From NCBI GenBank assembly GCA_001574975.1, contig KQ965771.1:124001-188000 (forward strand): 64,000 nt of DNA, read 5' to 3'. Positions within the stretch are counted from its first letter, which is position 1. Every line of letters begins with the position of its first letter. The position numbers and the translations under genes were made by a program. Positions 50,901 through 62,753 of the stretch are shown one piece after another. The DNA is from Gonapodya prolifera JEL478. Lineage: Eukaryota > Monoblepharomycota > Monoblepharidomycetes > Monoblepharidales > Gonapodyaceae. The notes beneath the pieces are model-generated. The model was not told the origin of the DNA, did no database searches, and worked only from the letters and a program-made list of their open reading frames with translations.

Positions 50901-51770
50901 GATTACATCGAGTTCAACCAGAACATGAGCGAGGGTGAGATCAAGCACGTGTTCCACCAGGTCGCGCTTGCCGTGCAGCATTTACATCGGCATTCGATTG
51001 TTCACAGGGATATCAAGGTGGGTTGAAGTCAAGGGCCGGGTCTCGAATCTGGGATTGGTTGCTGATTTGATGCCCTTGTTCATTGGCACGCTTCCATTGA
51101 ACCCCGACCTTAACCCGCGGCCGCTCACCCCTCTCGACCAAAGGACGAGAACATCATCCTCGACGAGCACAACAACGTTCAGCTGATCGATTTCGGGTCC
51201 AGCGCTTACTACCGCGAGGGGAAGAAGTTTGATACGTTTTGTGGGACGTTGGATTACGCTGTGAGAAACGTAATTGTGGAAGTGTGGGTGTGTGGGCGAT
51301 TCATATCGCGTGTTGTGTTGTTTTCTTTACAGGCCCCAGAAGTACTCACGGGACACAAGTACGACGGCCCGCCGCAGGATATTTGGGCATTGGGGATTTT
51401 GCTGTACACGTTGATTTACAAGGTGTGTTGGTGGTGTTAGGAAGGGGTGCGCCGAGAGAGTTTTTCTAAAGGAGGTGGAAACGACTTTTAGGAGAATCCG
51501 TACTACAACATCGACGAGATTATTGGACGGGCGTTGAGGATTCCCTTCGTGCTCTCGAGAGGTGTGTTTGATCGTTGCAAAGAAAGGTTGTGTTTGGGAA
51601 GATTTTTAATTCATGACAATATATCCGGCCTCCCCGATGATACAGAATCGCTCGACCTGATCCAGTTCGTGCTCAACCGAGACGTGCACCAGCGGCCCAC
51701 GATCGACCAGGTCCTGGCGCACCCGTGGTTCCGCGCCAAGCCCAACCCGGATCACTCTGCGACCCGATAG
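47993..51770 (+). CDS. PAS domain serine/threonine kinase (PASK/PSK type)
   Basis: This is a nutrient-sensing kinase that in yeast (Psk1/2) couples sugar status to glucan synthesis and translation. From ATG 47993 there are ~270 disordered Ser/Pro-rich residues and then a PAS domain (AGVILTANEGWCRTFGVGEAEVVG). After an intron a second PAS-like block begins GKILSAMGASEEIFGYTDDE. A long variable region contains a third PAS-like segment (IAGVVTANGETGVVESCN). The kinase domain has IGEGAYGFVK (glycine loop), VYVLKYVIK (lysine), VHRDIKDENIIL, LIDFGSSAY, CGTLDYAAPEVL and DIWALGILLYTLIY. About six introns lie in the kinase part. It ends PDHSATR with the stop at 51768-51770. Confidence 0.92.
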
Positions 51771-52289
51771 GGCTTTCAATCCCGGACTGTCCGAGACCGA
51801 GTTCGGATGAAGATCGAACTCAGGCTGACCAAGGTATAATTATGAGTGCTGCCGACTTCTGCTGGGGATGGGGAAGTCTTGTTTTGTTTGTTGCAGATGT
51901 ATTGGGACAGTCCGGATCGAGGCGGTGCTCGTGGCCGAGGCGGGGACCACAGTGTATTGATCATTTTTCTTCGGACATGGATTGCGCAAGAACTCCAGGG
52001 GTGACCCTGGGAAACGTAAATAGTACATAGTAGTACACGTAGGATATCTAGACTTGGTAAACATTCGCGATTATGAACTTATATGGTACGAGAACAGTGT
52101 GACGTCACAGTTGGGGACGGTGATGGATGGGGAGTGGCGAAGGCCAAGTCCGATCACCGGCGATCACAGCGAAAGTGTGGGAAATCATCGAAGACCCGAG
52201 TTGCGATACCACTGCAGATTCAACTCGTTTGGGCTGATCAAAGCGACGATTCTGTTACCACTCGCCGGCGTTGATCCATTACCCCCATC
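51771..52289. other. Intergenic region
   Basis: Sequence between the PAS kinase stop and the KH-SAM gene start. No gene or structural element was recognised. Confidence 0.5.
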
Positions 52290-55200
52290 ATGTCGCACAT
52301 TGCCAGAAGTGCTTCACACATCGGTCAGGAGAAATACGGGGCCCCCAAAACAGCAGAACAGGAACGGGAATATCGAAATGCTCACTCTTCCAACCACACT
52401 GCAGCCTCTGTCGGGCATCTTCCCCAAACACCACCGGACGGTCTACCCCCTTCTTCTCCCGTGCGCACCCACGTCGACGCCACCGTGACAGTGTACTTGC
52501 CGAGCATTTCATATCATTCGGATACTTCGGAATGGATCCGCAGGGTGGCTTCCGAGGAAGACGTCTCGATCATGTGCAGCTCATCCGGCAAAGAGAAGGA
52601 GCAAATGTCGAGTAATCTGACGTGTATGATATCTGGCGCTGCGAAAGACGTCGTGACAGCTCGACGGCGTCTGTTGGAGAGGATTGTGTTCTTGGTGGGT
52701 GTAAAACTGTATGATCTCGATACATTCACTGACGCAAAACCTTTCTTCAACCATCAGGAGACAACAGAGACAATGACTATTAACGAAACGTCGTCGGGTA
52801 ATGGACTTGACCATGGAGCGGAGACTGTCGAATCGCTCGCGAAGAAATGTGGGGTTACAGTTACCGGGAACTCAACCGATCACAAAACGGGCAGAAAGCA
52901 CTTCAATGTCTCTGGACACTTTGCCAACATTGACAACTTTAAATTCAGTTTTCTGGACAAAGTGCGTGTCTTATATTTTGAATTCGTGCTACATATGACG
53001 AAATGATCCTCCCAAACTTATGCCTCACTTGACGTCGCATCACAGACCAACACCTCACTCACGAACCAATACTTCCATATCCCCTCACATCTTCACCCCA
53101 TCATTGCAGGCCGCGAGGGCGAAGATCTGTCCCACATCGCGGAATCAAACCGCGTTGAGATACATTTCTCGTCCCCTTTGAGCGCCTTGTTCTCAAACAT
53201 CAACGGCACCCATCCAAACGTTATGGTGTCTGGTAGTTCTGCGAGTGTTGAGGGGGTCAAGGCACTTTTACTCAAGAACGCAGCAATGGCCGTGAGTGTC
53301 CTGCGCTCACCATTCACCCTACCCCATCACTGCTTCCAGCTCACGAACATCCCCGTCTTGATCTTACAAGTCCACCCGCCTCGTCCACGCACCTATCACC
53401 TGTCTCCCGCGCAAGCTCGACTGGCTCCTTTGCCGCAGACGCGCTGCCGTGATCGACATCATGACGCAAAACGCCGTGTTCCTCGAGTTTCCACCACTGG
53501 GAAGCGGGTCGCCAGTTCTGCAGGTGGTCGGGATAGACGAAGTGTATGTGAGAAGGGCGGTGAGGATGGTGATGAAGATGGTGGGTTGAGCTTAATTCGG
53601 AGCCAAGAGGCGGTCGGAGGTCGGAGAGCTAATTGGTGTCGCCCTGAATTCGCAAGACCGAAGAATACTACGTCGCCTGCATGGTCCTTGCCGATTCTTC
53701 CGACTCCGTCTTCGCGTGCCACTCTCCGGACACCTGCCCCAACCTCCTTTCCCATACTACCGGGGGCGGCACTTCTACTTCCACTTCCACCACTACGAGT
53801 TCCGGTGGCAGTCACAGTCGAAGCACGCATTCCCACAGTTGCACACTCGCCGCAATCGCCGACAAAACAAACACCGAAATCGTCCTCAAGGCCAACTTTG
53901 TCGAGATGTACGGAACGGCGGAGCATCTCAAGAGGGCGTTCAGGGGCGTGGCTGAGGTGACTCGCGTGAGTAGCATTCCCGCGGCCGCCTGCAACCGATC
54001 TTCCTCATCTCGATCTCATCAATACAAACGTCCCACCGGACCTACCAAACCCCAAGATCTACATCCACGACACAAAATTCCAAATCGAACTCGCCCTCTC
54101 CCACCTCGACTTCATCAACGGCAAAAAGTCTGGAAAGTTGAACCGCATAGCGCGTGAAACGGGGTGCAAGGTGGCGATCCAGGAGCGGTACAATGGGTGC
54201 AATATGCTGATCGAAGTGTTTCATGCGGATCTGCGTGGGGTGTCTGAGGGGGTGGAGCTTTTGGAGGTGGGTACAGGTTGCGTTGGGGTGGGCAGGTGGA
54301 GCTCAACACGGCATATTTCGACCATTTAGGCGGAACTCCCGGCCGAACTCAGTTTCCACATCCCCGATCACCTTCACAAACGCATCATCGGACCCGGCGG
54401 GTCCAACGTTCAACGGATCATGAAGCAGTACGGGGTGTTTATCAAATTCGCGTCGGGGAGGGAGTACGCGCAGTTGGGCGGGTTTGCGAGGTTGGATCAT
54501 AATGTGGTGGCGAGGACGCCGGCGAAGAATAGGGCGCAGCTGGAGGGGACCAGGAGGGCGGTGGAGGCGGAGTGCGGGGAAGTACAGGTGGGGTGGGCTG
54601 AACTTTCTGGCACTTCGGGGTTTGTGATCGACATGCCATACTCTGCAGGCACCCAGACTTTCAAGCACGCCAGCACAACGCTCTGAGCACACAATGACTG
54701 GAAATGCGATTGGACAAGACATACAACAGAGAGCGTGGCGCCCTCCAGTACAAAATCCAGGCCAACGGCGCATGTCTGCACGTTCTACGCCCGATCTTCT
54801 CTGCTCGATAGAGTCGTTCGGCGCTCCTTCTCGTGCGTCGTTAGAGTACTTGAACGGTGAGATGAGGGCTAGTGTTGTCAGGGTACGTTTCATTTGCTGA
54901 AGACGGTTAAGGTGAAGCAGACTAAGAGCTCTTTTGGGCTTGTAATAAGATTCCCCCTCCGGCATTACCGTCACATGGAAATGGGCAATCACACGTACTA
55001 GTCGGTGCAGTGCATCCAACAGGGGAGCGAGTGCCAACGGACAAATTCAGCGGTTTTGGGATCTCGAAGAGCGCTCCTGATTTCTGGTTCGAGCAAGCGG
55101 TTAGTGTCGCGTGGTGCTATATGTTGGAATTCGTTACGAGAGCTCACCGGCCGATTTGTGTCCTCCCACTCCGACTCAGCTTTTACCACCACTTGCCAAC

Positions 55201-55661
55201 ATGGCGCCACCAGCACACAATGCCATCCCCCCACGCCTCCGCTTGGACTCTTTCCGCTTCACGCCCCACCCTACGCCGCACTCACCCGCGCTCGACATGA
55301 CGAGCCTTCTCAGTCCTGAGTCCGAAATCGCCTCTCGGCGCACGCTAGGGGTTGTGGAGCAGGTGCTGGGACCTGCGCGGGACAAGAACGTGGAGTCGTT
55401 CCTGGAGGGAATAGGAATGGCGAAGCTTGCGGGGGTGTTTGAGAAGTGCGAGGTGGATTATGATGCGTTGAAGAAGTTGGATGAGAATGATTTGGAGGTG
55501 GGTGGACCATCGCGTTGAATACTCGTTCTCGTAGTGAGGAAGTAATATCACGACGGATATCCTAGACACTCGGAATAACGGACATTGCCGACCGGCGGGT
55601 CATCGCACAAGGGATCAAGAAGCTCAAGAGGACAAAGAGCGCGCGGGTGGCGGATCAATGA
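52290..55661 (+). CDS. Multi-KH domain RNA-binding protein with C-terminal SAM domain (Bicaudal-C-like)
   Basis: This is a putative post-transcriptional regulator. KH-type blocks alternate with introns: HLHPIIAGREGEDLSHIAES (degenerate GxxG), FINGKKSGKLNRIARETGC and HLHKRIIGPGGSNVQRIMKQ. The last has a canonical GPGG loop and binds RNA in this family. The C-terminal exons form a SAM domain (VESFLEGIGMAKLAGVFEK, LKKLDENDLETLGITDIAD), ending RVADQ with TGA at 55659-55661. KH repeats plus a C-terminal SAM is the arrangement of animal Bicaudal-C. Its presence in a fungus is consistent with an early-diverging lineage. Exons in the middle (53.3-54.0 kb) are hard to place by eye. Confidence 0.78.
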
Positions 55662-55779
55662 TGACGAGTATTTATAGTCTCCCGTGATAGAAAAAATGAG
55701 TACATGAAAGAGCATGAATCAAGAATCCCACGAAAAGCCGGCCCGGATCCACCAGCGCGGTGCTCAGAATCGAAGGTTT

Positions 55780-56751
55780 TCATTTGGAGAGAGGTCGGAC
55801 GTAGTGGTTGCAGTACCCTGCAGGGTTTTTCTCGAGGTATCTGGAACCATCATGTGAGGCGTTAGTATCGTCACCCCCAAGCGGTTTAAAAGTCGAGTCT
55901 CCAACGTATCAACCGCGAACCGAACTCGACTTCCTCCGACCAGTCCGCCATCATAGCATCTGATGTAACCATAAACTCACTTCTGGTGGTAATCCTCCGC
56001 GAGCCAAAACACTCCTGCGGGCTCGAAACTCGTCGTGATGGGGCGCTTCCATAGCGGCTGCATTTCGGCCGTCACCGCTTTCGCAATCTCGAGTTGCTCG
56101 GGGTTGTAGTAGAATATGGCGGAGCGGTACTGAGTGCCGACGTCTGGGGATAGAGGTGGTTCAGAACATATATTAGGAAGGCCGAAGAACGACCTTACGT
56201 ACCGTTGCCTTGGCGGTTCAGGGTTGTTGGGTCTGAAGGGGAGACAACACGTTAGACGCCGCGGACTCGACTGGAATTTGGAGCTCTTCATTCACGACGT
56301 ACCGTGGAATTTGAAAAAGAATCGAACAAGGTCTTCGTATTTGACTTTCTCCGGCCGGTATTCGATCTCGAGCGCCTCGGCATGCCCTGTCGTACCCGTA
56401 CAGACTTGCTTATAGGTCGGATTTTGTGAGTGGCCCCCAGTATAACCGACAACTTCGAAGACATTCGCGTCGTCAGCCAAGGCACCCTCACTGACCAGCA
56501 CGAGGGTCCAAACGTTACCTGCGTTCACAATACCGTCACCGAACTCTTTCTTAAAGAACTTCTCAGTGCCCCAGAAGCATCCTGTGAGGTTGACCGGACC
56601 GATTCGGTTCGGCACGAAACCGGAAGGGTGATCGTTTCGCCGACATTCCAAAGTGAACGAAAGTCAGTGAACGGGCTTCACCCGAACCGAATTCCATCCA
56701 TCACTCACCTGCGCCGAAAGTGGCTTTCGCGAGTTGTCCGTTGGCTGCCAT
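55780..56751 (-). CDS. msrA: Peptide methionine sulfoxide reductase MsrA
   Basis: It reduces methionine-S-sulfoxide in proteins and free amino acid, using thioredoxin for recycling. After exon 1 (MAANGQLAKATFGAG) an intron leads into the catalytic motif G|CFWGTEKFFKK, whose cysteine is the nucleophile. Then come EVVGYTGGHSQNPTYKQVC, TGHAEALEIEY, DVGTQYRSAIFYY and a final exon, LEKNPAGYCNHYV, with TGA at 55780-55782. An upstream in-frame ATG at 56904 would add a hydrophobic anchor (FLTVATLIALIATLATF), giving a possible membrane or organellar form. Several introns are present. Total length fits the family. Confidence 0.9.
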
Positions 56752-56904
56752 CGTGGTTGTGTCACTTAGAAATACCCTGACTGGTTGATTCCGGAAAGTG
56801 GCGAGGGTCGCGATAAGAGCGATGAGAGTGGCGACTGTGAGGAAGATTTTGAAGCGAGTAGAGACGATGTGAGGGGTCGGTGTCCAAACTCTCAGCAAAT
56901 ACAA

Positions 56905-57446
56905 TAATAACGATATTGAACCTTACATCGAGAAGTAGTAATTTGTCCTCAACATAATTACGCGATAAATCCATAAGGGTGTTGTATACATAAGGAAAAG
57001 AAAGTTTCATATTATCAAGCTGAAAACGTTGCTTTTCAAAAATCAGAAAGCCTTTCCTTCGATCTGAAGAAATGGTGATTGCGATCTTAGTGTTCTGGGA
57101 ACTGGTGCATACCGAGATTTGTTTATTGTGTATGACCCCTAGATGAGATCTGCGAACTTTACCGACAATCAGAAGATTACAGGGAGAGGGTGGGAAAGAA
57201 CCCCTCCAAAAAATATCGATGCTCGTTCGTATGTCGACATGTGTATACGGATTTTCCTCTTTCTTCAGCCCGCCAATGATTTGGTCCCCTGGGCGCGAGG
57301 AGGCTGGGGCGCAGGCTGTTGTGATCCTCTTTCAAAACACGGCAAAACCGCCACCAAAAAACGTTTCCCCTTCAGCCACGTAAGGGCATCCGCGGTTTCT
57401 CAACTCCGACTCGAGCAGCACGCGGGACTCTCCGTGGCCTCCAGCG
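56905..57446. other. Intergenic region between MsrA and Mei2-like gene
   Basis: This is the divergent promoter region. It is AT-rich near 56900-57130 and GC-rich after 57250. ORFs here lack motifs and overlap the start of the Mei2-like gene in another frame. Confidence 0.4.
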
Positions 57447-60400
57447 ATGGCTTCCATGTTCCGCTCCACTCTCAACATGTTGAAGGGCACCGGGGACGCA
57501 GACGGGCGTGGGGACGCTCAGGACGGCCAGTACTCGCCCACTGCTCAGGGAGGCATGGTGGGATCGGGAAGAGGGAGAAATCTAGTGAGTCTGCCGGAGC
57601 CTCAGCGGGTGTCCTTCATGTTCTGTCTGCTGGCATGGAACCGCCGAGAGAGATTCACTCACGCGAGCGGTGCCAAGAGACGTGAAGCTCTTTTTCCGTG
57701 AAGGTGTCTTCCTTCAAGGGGAGCTGGACGGGCGTCTGTTGGGGAAAAGAGTTTGACTCACCCAAGGTGGTCATGGAAGGATGCGGAACCTTCGATGGGT
57801 TTTCGCCTTTTCGCAACATTCTTCAACGCCAGCGAAGGAGAATTCCCCTGTGTGGGAGAGTTTTGATTCAGCCCCAGGAGAGCGTGGGCGTCTGCTTTGT
57901 GCCTTGCGCGAAAAAAGTCCTAACTCGGGATAGTAATGGGAGTTCCCTCTCTTCTTGCCACTGACACAACGCACGTGATTATTCGTATTGTGCTATTAGA
58001 GGGACCTCTGGTCAGATCCCTTCGCTGGAAACCGGGGCGACGTCGAGGGTCAAAGCAAAGCTACCGTGAGTGATCATGATCGTCCAACTGCACGCAACTT
58101 TCTAAGCATGTGACATTCACTTCCAGAGCAACCCCCCGAGCGTCAACTCCAACTGGTCCGAACCCGCAGCTCCCCGAGGACAGTATCGCACCTCGTGGTC
58201 CCCGTTCCCCGGAGGCGAAGCAATCCCCCAAACTTTCAGTCCCCCACCACAATCCCACTCGGATGCGTTCGACCGCGCTCCTGGCGCCCCCGTCGTCACT
58301 CGCCACTTGTCGTACCCGGCCGATCCAGGAATGGGAGGAGGTATCGGGAGGGGATATGTGAATGCAGGGGGAATGGTCGGGGTCCCTCAGGATGCGTTCC
58401 CCGCCGACGTCGACATCGAGAGGATGCAAAAACCTGCAAGAGTTGTTCTGGTGGAGAACCTTCCGGCATGGGTATCCACTGCTGGGCTCTGGAAAGTGTT
58501 CGAGGTGGGTGTCGAATAAGGGCTGCCAAAGTTGCGGAAGATCGGTCGATCTGCTTGATAAAAGCAGGAAATGGTTTCTTCCATGGAATTATGGCTCAAG
58601 TTTGCTTTTTCATCAGCCCCACACCACCATCCGCCGTCTCTACCGCCCGACGCACCCACCCACCACCGCATTCCTCTGCTTCCACGATCTGCGATGCGCA
58701 CAATCTGCCTTGCTCAAACTCCGCGATATGCAACCTGGAGGCCAGCCGCTCAAGGCCCGGTTTGTGGACGAGAGGGCCGTGGCGGTGTTTGGCACGGTGG
58801 ACGCCCAAGAAGTGGAGGATATCATCGGGAATAAGGGCTTGGTGTGGTTCTTGAAAGTCGACGGAATCGGTGGCAACGACCCCGTGAAGGGACTTCAGGT
58901 GAGCTTGCAAAGGGGTCTTCGTCAAAGTTGCCGATCTCATCTCGTCTCTGGCACCGTACCTTTCAAGAACGTCTGTTCTGCCTTTGGCCCATTACGCCGA
59001 GTGTTCGAAGTTCCTACGGGAGTGTGTGCTGAATTCTGGGACGTGCGTGCCGCCCGGAGATGCGCCGATGAATGTTCCAGCGTCGGAGGGGTCGAAGTGG
59101 AGGTTCGTTACCTGCCGAAGCATGAACGAACTGCATTGTAACTAATTTTTTATCAGGGGATACACTACGAAGTTTCCTTTGTCGCCCCCAACGTCTTGGA
59201 TTCTGACGTGCCTTCAGCCACTCCAGGGTCATCTCAGCACGGGACACCCGCGAGCTCCACCCCAGTCGCTTCCCCCATGCCGAACCATCTCCGCCCACCC
59301 GCACCTGCGAGGGCAGTCTTGTCATTCTCGGACTACGAGGAACTCCGAAGGCGCCACGGCGGAGGTTCGGGCGCCTCATCGGCTGCAAACTCACCCCAAC
59401 GCAGATCGCTTCCCGTTCCGGACGATCCTCCCTCTGGATCGTCGCCCTCATACTCCGACCGAGAAGGGGACCCTTCTCCGACCCCGGATACGATTCCCGG
59501 GACGACAGCCGGCTCCACCCGGGTCGGGTCTCCCGCTCTGCTCGGCATTCACCCACCTCAAGTCGAGGATCTTGGCGAGATCTCCGCGTACCTTTCCGGA
59601 CCCCTCAGAAGCGCAAGACCGCTCAGCCACGTCTCGGCTGTGAGTGACTATGGTCCGGAGCCGCAAGGATCCACGAGTCTGGGAGCCCCGGTCGACCAGT
59701 CTGGGTACCTGTCTGCCCCAGAGAATGATCACCGGTCGATGCTTGGCGCTGTTCCGTTCTCGGGAGCTACCCTTCATGAGTTCCCCCGCCGCGGTGGACC
59801 AAAAGGCTGCGCGGAGAACCCCACCCCCGGCCCGCGCATGATTCCAAAGGCCAACGAGATTAACTTGTGGCGTGTCATGATGGGATTGGACAAGAGGTAA
59901 TTCGCGGTGCTTCTGTCCGTTCCTCAATTTGGGCTGACCCTAATTTCGTCATGGTAGAACCACCTGCATGATCCGCAACATCCCGAACAAGTACTCGCAG
60001 CAGATGCTGATCGACTTTGTGGACGAGACCCATCGCGGTCACTATGACTTCTTGTACCTCCGCATCGATTTCAAGAATCAGTGCAACGTTGGATATGCAT
60101 TCATCAGTGAGTGCCTGTGCGGTCTCTCCGGTCTTCCATATGCGAAATATTGAGCTCTGCTACAGACTTCATCGAACCCTCTTCCATCGTATCTTTCGCG
60201 CACAAGGTCGTCGGAAGGAAGTGGAGCAAGTTCAACTCGTAAGTGTGGCTGGCTGTTGTGCTTTATTGACAGGCGTTAACCATTATTTTCGTCGTTTAGC
60301 GACAAGATCTGCACGCTTAGTTACGCCAACATTCAGGGGAAGACGGCGCTGATCGAAAAGTTCCGCAACTCCAGGTACGTCGGCCAAGCTCGCACATTTA

Positions 60401-60822
60401 TTCACCTAGTTTCTCAACATACTCTATTGTACAGTGTTATGCTGGAGGACCCCACATATCGCCCCAAACTCTTCCACCATTCGGGACCGCTTCGGGGAAA
60501 TGAGGCTCCCTTCCCTCCGCCAACCATCCTTCTTCGCAAAAGCCCCAACGCTGCAGCCAGTCTCGCGGCCGGGTCGCGTGAATCGACATACTCAAGGGAC
60601 TCTGCGTACGGGTCGATCCGCGAGTCAATGCATGATTTCGGCGACCAGTCGGGCCCGCTGTTTGGGTATCTTGCAGCCCAGGAGGAGGACAGGGCTATGT
60701 TGGCATTGGCTGCTGCGAGACGCGTTTCAGACGGAGGAATGTTTGGAGAGCTGAGCAACCAGTTTAGCTCTCTTGGGATTTCAGGAACGGGGCCCGTTTT
60801 CGCGTCGAGACCTGAGTGGTGA
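57447..60822 (+). CDS. Mei2-like RNA-binding protein
   Basis: In fission yeast Mei2 commits cells to meiosis by binding RNA through its C-terminal RRM; that role is not shown for this homologue. The proposed first exon (ATG 57447, [14 protein letters not shown]) is joined over a long intron to an exon at 58127 beginning [13 protein letters not shown]. Degenerate RRM1 ([19 protein letters not shown]) and RRM2-like blocks follow, then a ~200-residue Ser/Pro-rich linker. The Mei2 family's diagnostic third RRM is [19 protein letters not shown], then [20 protein letters not shown]. It continues over three introns to [21 protein letters not shown] and [14 protein letters not shown]. The stop is at 60820-60822. 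First-exon placement is uncertain. Confidence 0.85.
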
Positions 60823-61803
60823 TCGGGGAGTGATGGATCAACACTAAGTCGAGGAACCGAGCGAGAGAACCCACAAGCTTTTGACGATGAGACCACAAAG
60901 AGAGACTTTCCATTTTTGGCGAATTTGGACCACGAGACAGCGAGAAAGAGAGCGACTTCCTTTTGACATCTTCGATTTCTTTCCACGGACGATATCCGTT
61001 TTGACATCCACATTTCGATAAGCGCCGCACCACGCAGCGGGCAGGTCATCAGACGCACGCGAAAACTCCAACTTTCTTGTCGCCTTTGAGCGAGCGCTTT
61101 TCTACCCTTCTTTTTACACCATCGAACACGAACACCTGGACGGGTGGTTAAAAGCCACGAGCTGCTCGCGGCCCATCTCAGCACAGCCACGGATGGCATA
61201 CGGCGCAGGCGCTGGACCCTCTCACCCCACCGGATCCCAACCCAGAGTTCGGCTCTTTTCCTTTCCCCCTTTCCTTTTTGTTTTTGGTCTTATGGACGGA
61301 CAGTACTGCTTTATGAAGCGTAAGAGTAGAACAGAAGGCGCAGGCGCCGTTGGAGTTTTGGGTCCGACCAGGGAAGCACTTTTTTCTGCAGTTGGTTTCA
61401 AGACGAGCCGCGCCGTACGTGGAGGGGTTCCGCAGCACATTGCGGGTTGGCAGGAGCCAGTACTACGTCGGTGTTTTCGACTCAGCTTTGGGATTTTTCT
61501 TCTTTTCTTTTCACGTGTATAAAATGTTGAAATCAACCACTTGATGTGTTTAAGCACTCCGGACCCTCACGTGTGGCACTTGCTTTCTACTCTCGCAACA
61601 CGCAACCGAGAAATCTGCCTCGTGTTTACGTGTTCAAGTTTCAGTAATGCCCACGTACATAAAGCCGCATGAAAAGGACAACGCCGCATCAAGACATTCA
61701 AATATCCGAGCAACTACAATCAGTCTATCTCGATCCCTACGCATAGAAAATACCATCCCTAAATTCTGCAGAAAACACCAATCAGGGTCGTCATTTTCCC
61801 TTA
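60823..61803. other. Intergenic region
   Basis: 3' flanks of two convergent genes. No gene was recognised; ORFs on both strands lack motifs. Confidence 0.45.
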
Positions 61804-62753
61804 TTATTTGTGAGATTTCCCACACTTAAGACCCGCTGCCTTTTTCCAGCACGCCTCACAATATCTGCAACGCTTCGAGCACCTCTTGCAACTCCTCTGG
61901 TCAACGTCCTCCGGATCCCATTCCAACTCAGCAGTGCTATCCTCATACACACCATAACCCACACAGGCTCGCTCTCTCATACATTCATCACAGAAAAACA
62001 AGACTCGGAGTGGAGGAGGTGTTTCGAGTGGGTTGTTCCGCTTGGCGTGTCCTGTGCGACGGGCGGCAAGTTTGTGGAGTTTGGGATCGTCGAGGTCCAC
62101 AAAGCCTGCGCATGAGCCAGCGTACACACTTGGATAGGTGGACAGGATGTTTGGGAAAACTATCCGAGCATGTCCGATGAAGTTCACCATTGGAGGGCCT
62201 TCATCCTCTGTTCTTCAAACTCGTTGAGCCGCAAGTGTCGCAACTGGGGCTGATCCGGACGAATACGAACCGTGTTGGTGGATTTGATGTCTCAGAATCC
62301 GGCTCTGAAGCTTCGTCAGTCATCTCTTCCAGTATCGCCCTCAGCTTTAAAAACCCCCTCATGGCTTTGACCGCGACTCGATCACATTGTTGGACTGAGA
62401 GTGTGACGAGGTTCGCTCGCTGAAGCAATCTGGCCACTGTCCATGCTGTCACATTCGCGCCGTCCAATACCACGTCCCGCAAAATAGCTATTCCACCGTT
62501 GACGTTGCCCCCGAGATGTCCCACAGATCCCCCACTCGCAATCGCACATGATGTCGTAAAACTCATCGTCTCCAAGCTTTTCTCCATAATCGCTCAGGTC
62601 AAGGTTCTGCCAGACCACCGGCATGCCGAGAATCCGGCGGAGTGACCGGCACGTGTTTGCCATGTTCAATCGAGAGGAAACCGGGAGTTCACAGGCGATG
62701 GATGATAGATTTTCGAGTGCGAGGGAGGAGAGGCTCGCGGACGGTGCCATCAT
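61804..62753 (-). CDS. F-box-like protein with C-terminal zinc-binding region (probable frameshift)
   Basis: The N terminus from ATG 62753 resembles an F-box (SLALENLSSIACELPVSSRL, then CRSLRRILGMPVVWQNLDL). Around 62530-62560 the reading must change frame to continue as leucine-rich sequence (LRDVVLDGANVTAWTVARL, then LVTLSVQQCD). After an intron the last exon carries a cysteine-rich end, FFCDECMRERACVGYG and CKRCSKRCRYCEACWKK, a likely zinc cluster, stopping at 61804. It is similar in plan to the F-box/zinc protein at 41.5-42.4 kb. The frame change may be a real mutation or an assembly error. Confidence 0.6.
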
